Positions 56,296 to 64,000 of a stretch of DNA of 64,000 bases are shown piece by piece. The stretch is from Streptococcus parasanguinis ATCC 15912 (GTDB lineage: Bacteria; Bacillota; Bacilli; Lactobacillales; Streptococcaceae): positions 434,001 through 498,000 of the forward strand of contig NC_015678.1 in the NCBI RefSeq assembly GCF_000164675.2. Reading direction: 5' to 3'. Within the stretch, counting starts at the first letter, position 1. Each line of letters starts with the position of its first letter. The translations under genes and the position numbers were made by a program. The notes under the pieces were generated by a model. The model ran no database searches and was not told the DNA's origin. It worked only from the letters and a program-made list of their open reading frames with translations.

Positions 56296-57021
56296 ATGCA
56301 GTTTTATTTTATTGGGGGCTTAGGTGGCAATGGCTACCATTTGGCGCCACTTATTGATGAGCTAGGCTTTCCTGTGACCTTTCTAGATCCCTATAGGGAA
56401 ATGATTCAGACAGAAAACGATCTTTGTGCTTGGTTTCAAGGTCAGATTGGCAAGGCGGAAGAGATCTGTTTATTGGGGCATTCCTTGGGTGGAGATTTGG
56501 CTCGTTATCTGGCTGCCGAGTTTCCTCAGATTCGAGCTCTGATTCTCCTGGATGGGGGTTATCTGGACATGGAAAAGATCCTGCCTCTTGAAGAAGAACT
56601 AGAAGGAGCGGCGTCTTTCATGAATCAGCAAGTCTTTGCAACTTTAGAAGAAGCTGTGTTATCCGAACTTGGTGATGGAGCAGGACCTACGCCTATAGCG
56701 CGAAAAGCGGTAGAGGCTAGCTATCGTTGGAATCCAGCGAGTGAACAATATGAATTAAATCTGGATCTCGAAAAGGTCATGGCTTTATTGCGTCTACGGC
56801 GTCAGATCAAGACTTACCAGATTCCACTGGCAGACCTGCCTGTCCTCTTTATCGGGCCTCGATACCAAGAAGAACCTGAATGGAGAAAAGATGCTCTGAA
56901 GCAACTAGATCCCCAGATCAAGCAAGTCTTGCTAGAAGGTTTGGGGCACGAACTGTATACAGAGGCGCCAGAAATTGTAGCTAGAGAAGTGAACAATTGG
57001 CTCCAAAATGTTCATAAATAA
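56296..57021 (+). CDS. Alpha/beta hydrolase
   Basis: 241 residues. The nucleophile elbow GHSLGG (Ser about 57) and a distal Asp and His (GLGHELYTEAP) fit the alpha/beta hydrolase triad. The N-terminal GGLGGNGYHL is a likely oxyanion region. The substrate is unknown. AAGGAAGAG precedes the ATG. A terminator follows at once. Confidence 0.88.
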   Translation: MQFYFIGGLGGNGYHLAPLIDELGFPVTFLDPYREMIQTENDLCAWFQGQIGKAEEICLLGHSLGGDLARYLAAEFPQIRALILLDGGYLDMEKILPLEEELEGAASFMNQQVFATLEEAVLSELGDGAGPTPIARKAVEASYRWNPASEQYELNLDLEKVMALLRLRRQIKTYQIPLADLPVLFIGPRYQEEPEWRKDALKQLDPQIKQVLLEGLGHELYTEAPEIVAREVNNWLQNVHK

Positions 57022-57052
57022 AACCTGTTTTCTTTTTTGAAACAGGTTTTTA
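57018..57052 (+). terminator. Terminator after the alpha/beta hydrolase
   Basis: AAAACCTGTTT and AAACAGGTTTTT form an 11-bp hairpin with T-run overlapping the stop codon region. Confidence 0.85.
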
Positions 57053-57059
57053 TCTTGTG

Positions 57060-57123
57060 ATTTCCGAACGTTATTTCCTATAAAATCATTCCCATTGCAT
57101 TAGGTCCGTATCTTTGGTATAAT
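57060..57123 (+). promoter_or_regulatory. PurBox-like site and promoter of guaC
   Basis: ATTTCCGAACGTT at 57060-57072 fits the PurR box with one mismatch. TTGCAT (57095-57100) and TATAAT (57118-57123, with TGG extension) are spaced by 17 bp. The CGAAC lies 53 nt upstream of the -10, as at fhs. Confidence 0.55.
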
Positions 57124-57134
57124 CTATCAAGGAA

Positions 57135-57166
57135 ACGTCAAGAGACGTAGCGATGCGCTTGCGCAT
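57135..57166 (+). promoter_or_regulatory. Two tandem perfect hairpins in the guaC 5' leader
   Basis: ACGTC-AAGA-GACGT (57135-57148) and ATGCGC-TT-GCGCAT (57153-57166) lie 4 nt apart, near the predicted 5' end of the transcript. They may stabilise the RNA or bind a regulator. No terminator follows, and the purine riboswitch core is absent. Confidence 0.45.
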
Positions 57167-57203
57167 AGGTAGGTCAGTTTTTAGAAAAGAGATTTTTCAA
57201 TCT

Positions 57204-58187
57204 ATGTTAAATGAATTTCCTATTTTCGACTATGAAGATATTCAGTTGATTCCCAACAAATGTATCATCAATAGCCGGTCAGAAGCAGATACAACCGTCC
57301 AATTTGGAAAGCATACCTTCAAGCTTCCAGTCGTTCCTGCCAATATGCAGACAATCTTGGATGAGAATGTAGCAGAGCAGTTGGCGCGTGGTGGTTATTT
57401 CTACATCATGCACCGTTTTGATGAAGCGGGTCGGATTCCTTTTGTCAAACGTATGCATGAGCAAGGTTTGATCGCTTCCATTTCGGTCGGTGTTAAGGAA
57501 TACGAATACGACTTTGTGAGTCAATTAAAGGCAGATGCGCCTGAGTACATCACTATTGATATCGCACACGGTCACGCGGATAGTGTCATTCGAATGATTC
57601 AACACATCAAGAAAGAATTGCCAGATACATTTGTTATTGCTGGAAATGTTGGAACACCTGAAGCTGTTCGTGAATTAGAAAATGCGGGAGCTGATGCGAC
57701 TAAGGTCGGAATCGGCCCTGGTAAGGTTTGTATCACCAAAGTTAAGACTGGATTTGGTACAGGTGGTTGGCAATTGGCTGCTCTTCGCTGGTGTTCAAAA
57801 GCAGCGCGTAAGCCAATCATTGCGGACGGTGGTATTCGGACCCATGGTGATATTGCCAAATCGATTCGTTTCGGGGCGTCTATGGTCATGATCGGTTCTC
57901 TCTTTGCAGGACATATCGAAAGTCCTGGTAAAACAGTAGAGATTGATGGAGATTCTTTCAAAGAGTACTATGGATCTGCTTCAGAGTACCAAAAAGGCGC
58001 TTATAAGAACGTCGAAGGTAAGAAGATTTTATTGCCTGCCAAGGGGCATTTGCAAGACACCTTAACGGAAATGGAACAAGATTTGCAAAGTTCGATCTCT
58101 TATGCAGGAGGCCGAAAATTAGCAGATTTGAAACATGTTGACTATGTGATCGTTAAGAATTCTATCTGGAATGGCGATGCACACTAA
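57204..58187 (+). CDS. guaC: GMP reductase
   Basis: NADPH-dependent deamination of GMP to IMP, which balances guanine and adenine nucleotides. 327 residues from ATG 57204 ([12 protein letters not shown]), the conserved family start; the 17-residue extension from 57153 would begin inside a leader hairpin. The catalytic Cys lies in [11 protein letters not shown], followed by TGFGTGG. The PurBox-like site suggests PurR control. The riboswitch for xpt begins 8 bp after the stop. Confidence 0.95.
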   Translation: MLNEFPIFDYEDIQLIPNKCIINSRSEADTTVQFGKHTFKLPVVPANMQTILDENVAEQLARGGYFYIMHRFDEAGRIPFVKRMHEQGLIASISVGVKEYEYDFVSQLKADAPEYITIDIAHGHADSVIRMIQHIKKELPDTFVIAGNVGTPEAVRELENAGADATKVGIGPGKVCITKVKTGFGTGGWQLAALRWCSKAARKPIIADGGIRTHGDIAKSIRFGASMVMIGSLFAGHIESPGKTVEIDGDSFKEYYGSASEYQKGAYKNVEGKKILLPAKGHLQDTLTEMEQDLQSSISYAGGRKLADLKHVDYVIVKNSIWNGDAH

Positions 58188-58194
58188 TTGAATT

Positions 58195-58257
58195 ACTTAT
58201 TTATTTCACGAATGGGCGTGATGTTTCTACAAGGTGCCGGAACACCTAACAATAAGT
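58195..58257 (+). promoter_or_regulatory. Guanine riboswitch aptamer upstream of xpt
   Basis: P1 pairs ACTTATT (58195-58201) with AATAAGT (58251-58257). P2 is TCACG-AATGGG-CGTGA, J2/3 carries the GTTTCTAC core, and P3 is GGTG-CCGGAA-CACC. The discriminating base before P1 3' is C (58250), which selects guanine and not adenine. Loops AATGGG and CCGGAA fit the kissing interaction. Confidence 0.92.
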
Positions 58258-58291
58258 AAGTCGGGATTATTTCTCTTTCTAGAGAGATTTC

Positions 58292-58316
58292 AAGGCTTGC
58301 TTAGCAGGCCTTTTTG
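58292..58316 (+). terminator. Riboswitch expression-platform terminator
   Basis: AAGGCTTGC-TTA-GCAGGCCTT with a T-run lies 35 nt after the aptamer and 48 bp before xpt. Guanine binding would favour it and switch xpt-pbuX off. Confidence 0.8.
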
Positions 58317-58363
58317 TGTTTTGTGAATGAAGTAGAGGATTTTTTAAAAAAGTAGGAGGAAGT

Positions 58364-58945
58364 ATGAAATTACTTGAAGAGCGCATCTTAAAAGATGGCA
58401 ATGTTTTAGGTGAGAATATCCTCAAGGTGGACTCCTTTTTGACCCACCAAGTGGATTTTAAATTGATGAAAGAAATCGGTCAGAATTTTGCGGACCGGTT
58501 CAAAGATGCTGGTGTGACAAAAGTCGTGACCATTGAAGCATCTGGGATTGCACCAGCCCTTTATGTAGCTGAAGCCTTGGATGTTCCCATGATCTTTGCT
58601 AAGAAGGCGAAAAACATCACGATGAATGAGGGCATCTTGACGGCTGAGGTTTATTCCTTTACCAAGCAAGTCACCAGCACCGTTTCGATTGCGAGTAAAT
58701 TCTTGGATCCATCAGATAAGGTTTTGATCATTGACGATTTCCTCGCCAATGGCCAAGCAGCCAAAGGCTTGATTCAAATCATCGAACAAGCTGGTGCTCA
58801 AGTAGAAGCTATTGGGATCGTGATTGAAAAATCCTTCCAAGATGGACGGGGATTGTTAGAAGAGTTGGGATATCCAGTTGTATCCCTCGCACGTTTGGAC
58901 CGTTTTGAAAATGGTCAGGTTGTATTTAAGGAGGCAGACATCTAA
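58364..58945 (+). CDS. xpt: Xanthine phosphoribosyltransferase
   Basis: Converts xanthine and PRPP to XMP in purine salvage. 193 residues. The PRPP loop reads [20 protein letters not shown] precedes the ATG. The stop overlaps the pbuX start by 1 bp (TAATG). The guanine riboswitch controls the pair. Confidence 0.96.
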   Translation: MKLLEERILKDGNVLGENILKVDSFLTHQVDFKLMKEIGQNFADRFKDAGVTKVVTIEASGIAPALYVAEALDVPMIFAKKAKNITMNEGILTAEVYSFTKQVTSTVSIASKFLDPSDKVLIIDDFLANGQAAKGLIQIIEQAGAQVEAIGIVIEKSFQDGRGLLEELGYPVVSLARLDRFENGQVVFKEADI

Positions 58946-60207
58946 TGCAAAAACAAGAAAGCCATTCACAGGCGGCCATTCTAGGCTTGCAACACCTTTT
59001 GGCCATGTATTCGGGATCTATTTTGGTGCCGATTATGATCGCAGGAGCTTTGGGCTATAACGCTCATCAACTAACCTATCTCATCTCTACAGATATCTTC
59101 ATGTGTGGGGTCGCAACTTTCCTTCAAGTGCAGCTCAATAAATACTTTGGGATCGGTCTTCCGGTAGTCCTTGGGGTTGCCTTCCAGTCTGTGGCTCCTC
59201 TCAGCATGATCGGGGCTAGCCATGGTAGTGGTGCCATGTTTGGTGCCTTGATTGTCTCAGGGATTTATGTCATCCTTGTCTCTGGTTTCTTCTCTAAGAT
59301 TGCCAATCTCTTCCCATCAATTGTAACGGGATCCGTTATTACAACCATTGGTTTGACTTTGATTCCAGTAGCGATTGGAAATATGGGAAATAATGCGCCA
59401 AAACCAACCGTTCAAAGCTTGATTTTGGCTGTGGTGACTATTCTCATTATTCTGGTTGTTAATATCTATACGACTGGTTTTATTAAATCCATTTCAATTT
59501 TGATTGGTTTGATCGCAGGGACTGCCATTGCGGCTTCTATGGGCTTGGTAGACTTCACACCTGTGGCTCAAGCACCAGTCGTTCACGTTCCAACGCCTTT
59601 CTTCTTTGGAGCTCCTAAGTTTGAAATCACCTCAATCGTCATGATGTGTATCATCGCGACAGTTTCTATGGTTGAATCAACAGGTGTTTATCTTGCACTT
59701 TCTGATATTACTAAAGATCCAATTAATAGCACGCGCCTTCGCAATGGTTACCGCGCTGAAGGGTTGGCTGTTCTCCTCGGTGGTATCTTCAACACATTCC
59801 CTTACACCGGATTCTCACAAAACGTTGGCTTGGTGAAATTGTCTGGTATCAAGACTCGTCTTCCAATCTACTATGCGGCTGGCTTCCTTGTTCTTCTTGG
59901 TCTCCTTCCTAAGTTTGGAGCTTTAGCACAAATCATTCCAAGTCCAGTTCTTGGGGGAGCGATGCTAGTTATGTTTGGTTTTGTATCGATTCAAGGGATG
60001 CAGATTCTTGCGCGTGTTGATTTTGAACACAATGAGCACAATTTCTTGATCGCTGCTGTATCGATTGCTGCAGGGGTTGGTTTGAACAACAGCAGCCTCT
60101 TCAATGGCCTTCCAACAGGATTCCAAATGTTCTTTGCTAACGGAATTGTCGTTGCCAGTGTCTTGGCGATCGTTCTCAATGCTATTTTAAACCGCAACAA
60201 AAACTAA
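58945..60207 (+). CDS. pbuX: Xanthine permease
   Basis: Nucleobase:cation symporter-2 family importer, 420 residues with about 12-14 membrane segments. GLQHLLAMYSG at the N-terminus and QNVGLVKLSGI in the second half are family motifs. Translation is coupled to xpt. A terminator follows. Confidence 0.95.
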   Translation: MQKQESHSQAAILGLQHLLAMYSGSILVPIMIAGALGYNAHQLTYLISTDIFMCGVATFLQVQLNKYFGIGLPVVLGVAFQSVAPLSMIGASHGSGAMFGALIVSGIYVILVSGFFSKIANLFPSIVTGSVITTIGLTLIPVAIGNMGNNAPKPTVQSLILAVVTILIILVVNIYTTGFIKSISILIGLIAGTAIAASMGLVDFTPVAQAPVVHVPTPFFFGAPKFEITSIVMMCIIATVSMVESTGVYLALSDITKDPINSTRLRNGYRAEGLAVLLGGIFNTFPYTGFSQNVGLVKLSGIKTRLPIYYAAGFLVLLGLLPKFGALAQIIPSPVLGGAMLVMFGFVSIQGMQILARVDFEHNEHNFLIAAVSIAAGVGLNNSSLFNGLPTGFQMFFANGIVVASVLAIVLNAILNRNKN

Positions 60208-60214
60208 TCTCACA

Positions 60215-60248
60215 TGAACCGGAGGTCCTTGGATCTTCGGTTTTTTTG
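60215..60248 (+). terminator. Terminator after pbuX
   Basis: GAACCGGAGGTCC and GGATCTTCGGTTTTTTT form a hairpin with T-run, 8 bp after the stop. Confidence 0.75.
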
Positions 60249-60317
60249 ACTTTTAAGGAAACATATAGTAGAGTGGAAGAGGAGAAAATCTTATTTGATG
60301 AGAAGAGAGTTAGAATT

Positions 60318-61661
60318 ATGTATTTAACCTATCACTTTAAAGAGCGCTTGCGCTTGTTTTTGAGTCTATTTTTGCCGATTTTGATCTACCAATTGGCCAA
60401 TTATTCAGCCAGCTTTGTCGATACAGCCATGACCGGTCAGTACCGGACCCTTGATTTGGCTGGTGTTTCTACAGCTACCAGTCTGTGGAATCCATTTTTT
60501 ACTTTCCTGACAGGGATTGTCTCTGCACTGACGCCGATTGTTGGGCATCATTTAGGCAAGGGAAATAAAGAACGGATTGCTGGCGATTTTTACCAATTCC
60601 TCTATATGTCATTTGGTATGGCTATTCTCTTAATAGGCTTTGTTTGGGGCATTGCACCCATGATTCTCAAGCAGATCGGTTTAGAAAATGTTGTTGCCCA
60701 AATAGCCATTCGCTATTTATATTTTCTTTCTCTGGGAATCTTACCCTTGTTGCTCTTTAGTATCGTGCGGACCTTCCTTGATACCTTGGGAATGACGCGT
60801 CTATCCATGTACTTGATGCTCTTACTTTTGCCTCTCAATGCTTGTTTTAACTATATCCTGATCTATGGAGCATTTGGTTTTCCTGAGATGGGAGGAGCAG
60901 GAGCAGGTCTTGGAACCTCTCTGGCCTACTGGGTCTTGCTGGTTATTGCGGTTTTGATTTTGTGCAATCATCCCAAGGTAGCACCTTTCCAATTGTGGAA
61001 GCCGCAACCTTATGATTTTAAAGGGATGAAAGAAGTATTGCGGCTTGGGCTTCCAATCGGTGGAATTGTTTTTGCAGAAGTCATCATCTTCTCGCTGGTT
61101 GGTCTGTTAATGGCAAAATTCCCATCACTAACCATTGCTAGCCACCAATCGGCCATGAATTTTTCTACCCTGATGTATGCTTTCCCGGTTAGTATCTCAA
61201 GCACCATGGCTATTATCGTATCTTACGAACTGGGAGCAGGAAGACCAGAAGTGGTCAAACAATATTGCCGTTTGGGACGGCTGACAGCCTTTGGTTTTGC
61301 CATTGTCACTCTCGTCTTTCTCTATACATTCCGCTTCCAACTGGCAGGGCTATATGGCAAGGATCCAGTCTTTGTGCAACAAACAGCTATTTTCATGACC
61401 TATAGCCTCTTTTTCCAAGTAGCCGATACTTTTGCAGCACCCCTACAAGGGATTTTGCGGGGCTATAAGGATACAACGGTTCCTTTCTTATTAGGAGTCT
61501 TTAGTTACTGGTGTATCTCTATCCCACTAGGGATTTTACTTGACCATGTGACCAACTTGGGTCCCTATGCTTATTGGATCGGCCTCATTTCTAGCCTTGT
61601 CGTGAGTGGTATTTGCTACCAACTGCGGCTCTGGCAGATTGAAAAAAAGCAAACAAACTAA
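60318..61661 (+). CDS. MATE family efflux transporter (second)
   Basis: 447 residues from ATG 60318 (MYLTYHFKERL), where homology-like sequence begins; the frame extends back to 60246 but with charged, unrelated residues starting inside the pbuX terminator. The ribosome site is weak (GAGAGTTAG). About 12 hydrophobic segments; SFVDTAMTGQYRTLDLAGVS matches NorM-like exporters. The substrate is unknown. It differs clearly from the MATE at 37.3 kb. Confidence 0.9.
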   Translation: MYLTYHFKERLRLFLSLFLPILIYQLANYSASFVDTAMTGQYRTLDLAGVSTATSLWNPFFTFLTGIVSALTPIVGHHLGKGNKERIAGDFYQFLYMSFGMAILLIGFVWGIAPMILKQIGLENVVAQIAIRYLYFLSLGILPLLLFSIVRTFLDTLGMTRLSMYLMLLLLPLNACFNYILIYGAFGFPEMGGAGAGLGTSLAYWVLLVIAVLILCNHPKVAPFQLWKPQPYDFKGMKEVLRLGLPIGGIVFAEVIIFSLVGLLMAKFPSLTIASHQSAMNFSTLMYAFPVSISSTMAIIVSYELGAGRPEVVKQYCRLGRLTAFGFAIVTLVFLYTFRFQLAGLYGKDPVFVQQTAIFMTYSLFFQVADTFAAPLQGILRGYKDTTVPFLLGVFSYWCISIPLGILLDHVTNLGPYAYWIGLISSLVVSGICYQLRLWQIEKKQTN

Positions 61662-61708
61662 AATAAAGTCTGGGAAACCAGGCTTTTTGTGTACCGTGAA
61701 TATTATAA

Positions 61709-61752
61709 ATTTTCTGAAAGTTCTTGACAATTGATGTCAAAGTGGTAAGATT
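61709..61752 (+). promoter_or_regulatory. CodY box and promoter of ilvD
   Basis: AATTTTCTGAAAGTT at 61709-61723 matches the CodY consensus at 14 of 15. A perfect -35 TTGACA (61725-61730) and TAAGAT (61747-61752) follow with a 16-bp spacer. The arrangement copies that of ilvE. Confidence 0.7.
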
Positions 61753-61787
61753 AGGAGGTAGAAATGAAGAACTAGAAGGAGAACAAG

Positions 61788-63506
61788 ATGAGAAGTGATA
61801 TGATCAAAATGGGGATCGACCGAGCACCAGCGCGTGGTCTCCTCTATGCAACAGGGCAAGTAAAATCAGCAAAGGATATGCAAAAGCCCTTTATTGCCAT
61901 TTGTAACTCCTATATTGATATCGTTCCAGGACATGTTCACCTACGTGAATTAGCGGATGTTGCTAAGGAGGCTATCCGCGAGGCTGGTGGGATTCCTTTT
62001 GAATTTAATACCATTGGTGTCGATGACGGGATTGCGATGGGCCATATCGGGATGCGTTATAGTTTGCCATCTCGTGAGTTGATCGCAGATGCTGCTGAAA
62101 CAGTCATCAATGCCCACTGGTTTGACGGTGTTTTCTATATTCCTAACTGTGATAAGATTACACCAGGAATGATTTTAGCTGCCATGCGGACCAATGTGCC
62201 TGCCGTATTTTGTTCTGGTGGACCCATGAAGGGCGGCGTTGACATGACTGGTCATCAAGCTACTCTCTCAAGTTTATTTGAAGCTGTAGGTACTTATCAA
62301 GCTGGTGATATGGGCATGGATGAGCTGGATTTCTTGGAAAAAAATGCCTGTCCAACTTGTGGTTCTTGCTCAGGTATGTTTACTGCCAATTCCATGAACT
62401 GTTTGATGGAAGTATTAGGTCTTGCTCTTCCTGGAAATGGTACCATCCTAGCTGTTTCAGATGAAAGACGGGAATTGGTTCGCCAAGCGGCCAAACAATT
62501 GGTAGAGAATATTAAAAAGGATATCCGTCCACGGGATATCGTGACCAAAGAAGCCATTGATGATGCATTTGCGCTCGATATGGCCATGGGTGGTTCTACA
62601 AATACTGTGCTTCATACGCTCGCAATTGCGCGTGAGGCTGGTATTGACTATGACCTTAAGGACATTAACGAAATTGCCAAGAAGACACCTTATCTCTCTA
62701 AAATTGCCCCTTCAAGTGTTTACACCATGCATGATGTGCATGAAGCTGGTGGTGTTCCAGCTATTATCAATCAGTTGATTAAAAAAGGAGCCATTAAGGG
62801 TGATCGTATCACAGTTACTGGTAAAACCTTGAAAGAAAATGTAGCTGGTGCTGAAATCAAAAATGAAGAAATTATCCATCCAATCGAACATCCTATTTCA
62901 CCTGTAGGTGGTTTGTCGATCCTTTACGGAAATATCGCTCAAGATGGAGCTGTAATCAAGGTTGGTGGTGTAGATCCATCTGTGACCACTTTCCGCGGAA
63001 AGGCCATCTGTTGCGATTCACAAGATCAAGCCCTTGAGTTGATTGACAATGGAACAGTCAAGAAGGGACATGTCGTTGTCATTCGTTACGAGGGTCCTCA
63101 GGGTGGACCTGGTATGCCAGAGATGCTAGCACCAACTTCTAAGATTGTCGGACGTGGTCTTGGTAAGGATGTGGCTCTGATTACGGATGGTCGTTTCTCA
63201 GGAGCTACTCGTGGGATTGCTATTGGTCACGTTTCTCCAGAAGCAGCAGAAGGTGGAAATATCGCCCTAATCGAAGATGGGGACGAAATCGTGATCGATC
63301 TTCCAAATCGTACCCTTGATCTACTTGTCGATGATGCAACCCTTGCAGAACGTCGCAAACATTTGAAACCTTTCAAATCAAAAATTTCCAGCGGTTGGTT
63401 GCGTCGCTATACAGCCTTTGCCAAATCAGCCAATGTCGGCGGAACCTTGATGAGTGACGAAGAATTCGAAGAACGGAAAGCAGAACGTCAAGCCCAAGAA
63501 AAATAA
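61788..63506 (+). CDS. ilvD: Dihydroxy-acid dehydratase
   Basis: Fe-S dehydratase giving the 2-keto acid precursors of Val, Leu and Ile. 572 residues. Cluster and metal residues are seen in [21 protein letters not shown] and the C-terminal [19 protein letters not shown] precedes the ATG. It is monocistronic, behind a CodY box and before a bidirectional terminator. ilvBN and ilvC are not in this window. Confidence 0.96.
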   Translation: MRSDMIKMGIDRAPARGLLYATGQVKSAKDMQKPFIAICNSYIDIVPGHVHLRELADVAKEAIREAGGIPFEFNTIGVDDGIAMGHIGMRYSLPSRELIADAAETVINAHWFDGVFYIPNCDKITPGMILAAMRTNVPAVFCSGGPMKGGVDMTGHQATLSSLFEAVGTYQAGDMGMDELDFLEKNACPTCGSCSGMFTANSMNCLMEVLGLALPGNGTILAVSDERRELVRQAAKQLVENIKKDIRPRDIVTKEAIDDAFALDMAMGGSTNTVLHTLAIAREAGIDYDLKDINEIAKKTPYLSKIAPSSVYTMHDVHEAGGVPAIINQLIKKGAIKGDRITVTGKTLKENVAGAEIKNEEIIHPIEHPISPVGGLSILYGNIAQDGAVIKVGGVDPSVTTFRGKAICCDSQDQALELIDNGTVKKGHVVVIRYEGPQGGPGMPEMLAPTSKIVGRGLGKDVALITDGRFSGATRGIAIGHVSPEAAEGGNIALIEDGDEIVIDLPNRTLDLLVDDATLAERRKHLKPFKSKISSGWLRRYTAFAKSANVGGTLMSDEEFEERKAERQAQEK

Positions 63507-63555
63507 AAAAAGCCTTTCCTGCTATGTGATATCACAAGCAAGAAAGGCTTTTTTA
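63506..63555. terminator. Long bidirectional terminator between ilvD and the tautomerase gene
   Basis: AAAAAGCCTTTC and GAAAGGCTTTTTT pair, TGCT and AGCA pair inside, and the apex holds the perfect palindrome TGTGATATCACA (63525-63536). The stem can serve both convergent genes. Confidence 0.85.
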
Positions 63556-63564
63556 GTGGAACCA

Positions 63565-63747
63565 TTATTTGGTGCGCATTTCACCTTGAGGGAAGTAGGT
63601 TCCTTCAGGCATATCATTAATGATGACGTGAACAGCTGACTGAGGAGCACCAGTATTGCGGACAACAGCTTCGGTTACTTCCTTGGCCAAGGCTTTCTTT
63701 TGTTCCAAGGTGCGTCCTTCAAATAGGTCAATTCGTACAAATGGCAT
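63565..63747 (-). CDS. 4-oxalocrotonate tautomerase family protein
   Basis: 60 residues. After Met removal the N-terminus is Pro1 (MPFVRIDLFEGRT), the catalytic base of the family; Arg11 is present. The protein would be a small homohexamer. No aromatic degradation genes are near, so its substrate is unknown. AGGAGGTGG precedes the ATG. Confidence 0.9.
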   Translation of the reverse strand: MPFVRIDLFEGRTLEQKKALAKEVTEAVVRNTGAPQSAVHVIINDMPEGTYFPQGEMRTK

Positions 63748-63861
63748 ATGGCCACCTCCTAAATTTTTTATAGGACTATTTTATCACATTTTGGGATACA
63801 AAGCTTAGCAAAATTATGGTAAAATGATAATGAAACACATTTTAGAGAGAACAAAAGGAAA

Positions 63862-64000
63862 ATGGCACAATTATATTATAAATATGGGACCATGAACTCG
63901 GGGAAAACCATTGAGATTTTGAAGGTGGCCCATAATTATGAAGAGCAAGGCAAGAGCGTCGTCATCATGACTTCGGCAATCGATACACGAGATGGAGTAG
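63862..64000 (+). CDS. tdk: Thymidine kinase, 5' part (cut by window end)
   Basis: The 46 visible residues begin [16 protein letters not shown], where GTMNSGKT is the P-loop of type II thymidine kinases, followed by a helix and [22 protein letters not shown] precedes the ATG. It phosphorylates thymidine for dTTP salvage. The rest lies beyond the window. Confidence 0.92.
   Translation, partial: MAQLYYKYGTMNSGKTIEILKVAHNYEEQGKSVVIMTSAIDTRDGV

Overview
The window is low-GC Firmicute chromosome from an oral (viridans) Streptococcus of the Mitis/Sanguinis/Parasanguinis type. The evidence is gene content and order: ldh divergent from gyrA-srtA; plsY/parE-parC-ilvE; rex-iscS-prs-CYTH/relQ-nadK-rluD-pta; coaB-coaC as separate genes; and a minimal TatAC system beside an Efe iron-uptake operon. 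Species cannot be fixed from sequence reading alone. I see no rRNA, prophage, insertion sequence or CRISPR array. Most genes are core. The one clearly accessory-looking stretch is about 54.8-56.3 kb.

Layout. 1-5.1 kb: leucine operon leuA-leuB-DUF1294-leuC-leuD behind a translation-coupled attenuator whose leader peptide has three consecutive Leu codons. 5.1-6.7 kb: YrdC/YciO protein, a candidate small RNA, plsY. 6.9-12.5 kb: topoisomerase IV genes parE and parC, separated by an aminoglycoside adenylyltransferase-like gene and an odd 363-bp repeat-bearing spacer. 12.6-16.2 kb: ilvE behind a perfect CodY box, DUF2969, tRNA-Tyr, tRNA-Gln, rpsA, tRNA-Arg. 16.2-20.6 kb: ldh divergent from gyrA-srtA. 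20.8-29.5 kb: radC, rex, two small DUF genes, cysteine desulfurase, prs, CYTH, relQ-nadK-rluD, pta. 29.5-33.4 kb: mutY, a thioredoxin-like gene and pgm, interleaved with three near-identical repeats. 33.6-41.9 kb: ECF S component with coaB-coaC, fhs, MATE, GNAT, YdcF, brnQ. 42.1-47.8 kb: redox block ccdA-TlpA lipoprotein, two FMN reductases, apbE, nox. 48.2-54.5 kb: ClC transporter and efeM-efeB-efeU-tatC-tatA. 54.6-57.0 kb: a 36-codon membrane peptide gene and small unknown genes. 57.1-61.7 kb: guaC, guanine riboswitch-xpt-pbuX, a second MATE. 61.8-64 kb: ilvD, a tautomerase, and the start of tdk.

Regulatory themes. Branched-chain amino acid control appears as the leu attenuator plus CodY boxes at ilvE and ilvD, with further CodY-like boxes at the Efe operon, the YrdC gene and possibly pgm. 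Purine control appears as matching PurBox-like sites placed identically (53 nt upstream of the -10) at fhs and guaC, and a guanine riboswitch on xpt-pbuX. Candidate cre sites lie at ldh and nox.

Unusual features. A family of ~175-bp intergenic elements (five close copies, two diverged) folds into three successive hairpins whose sequence varies while pairing is kept. Four genes (plsY, mutY, coaB, one MATE) have a -10 hexamer ending exactly 6 nt before the ATG and no Shine-Dalgarno, which predicts leaderless mRNAs. MutY contains no cysteine and so cannot carry the usual [4Fe-4S] cluster. An FMN reductase is fused to a PAS-like domain and a repeated Gly/His/Asp tail.
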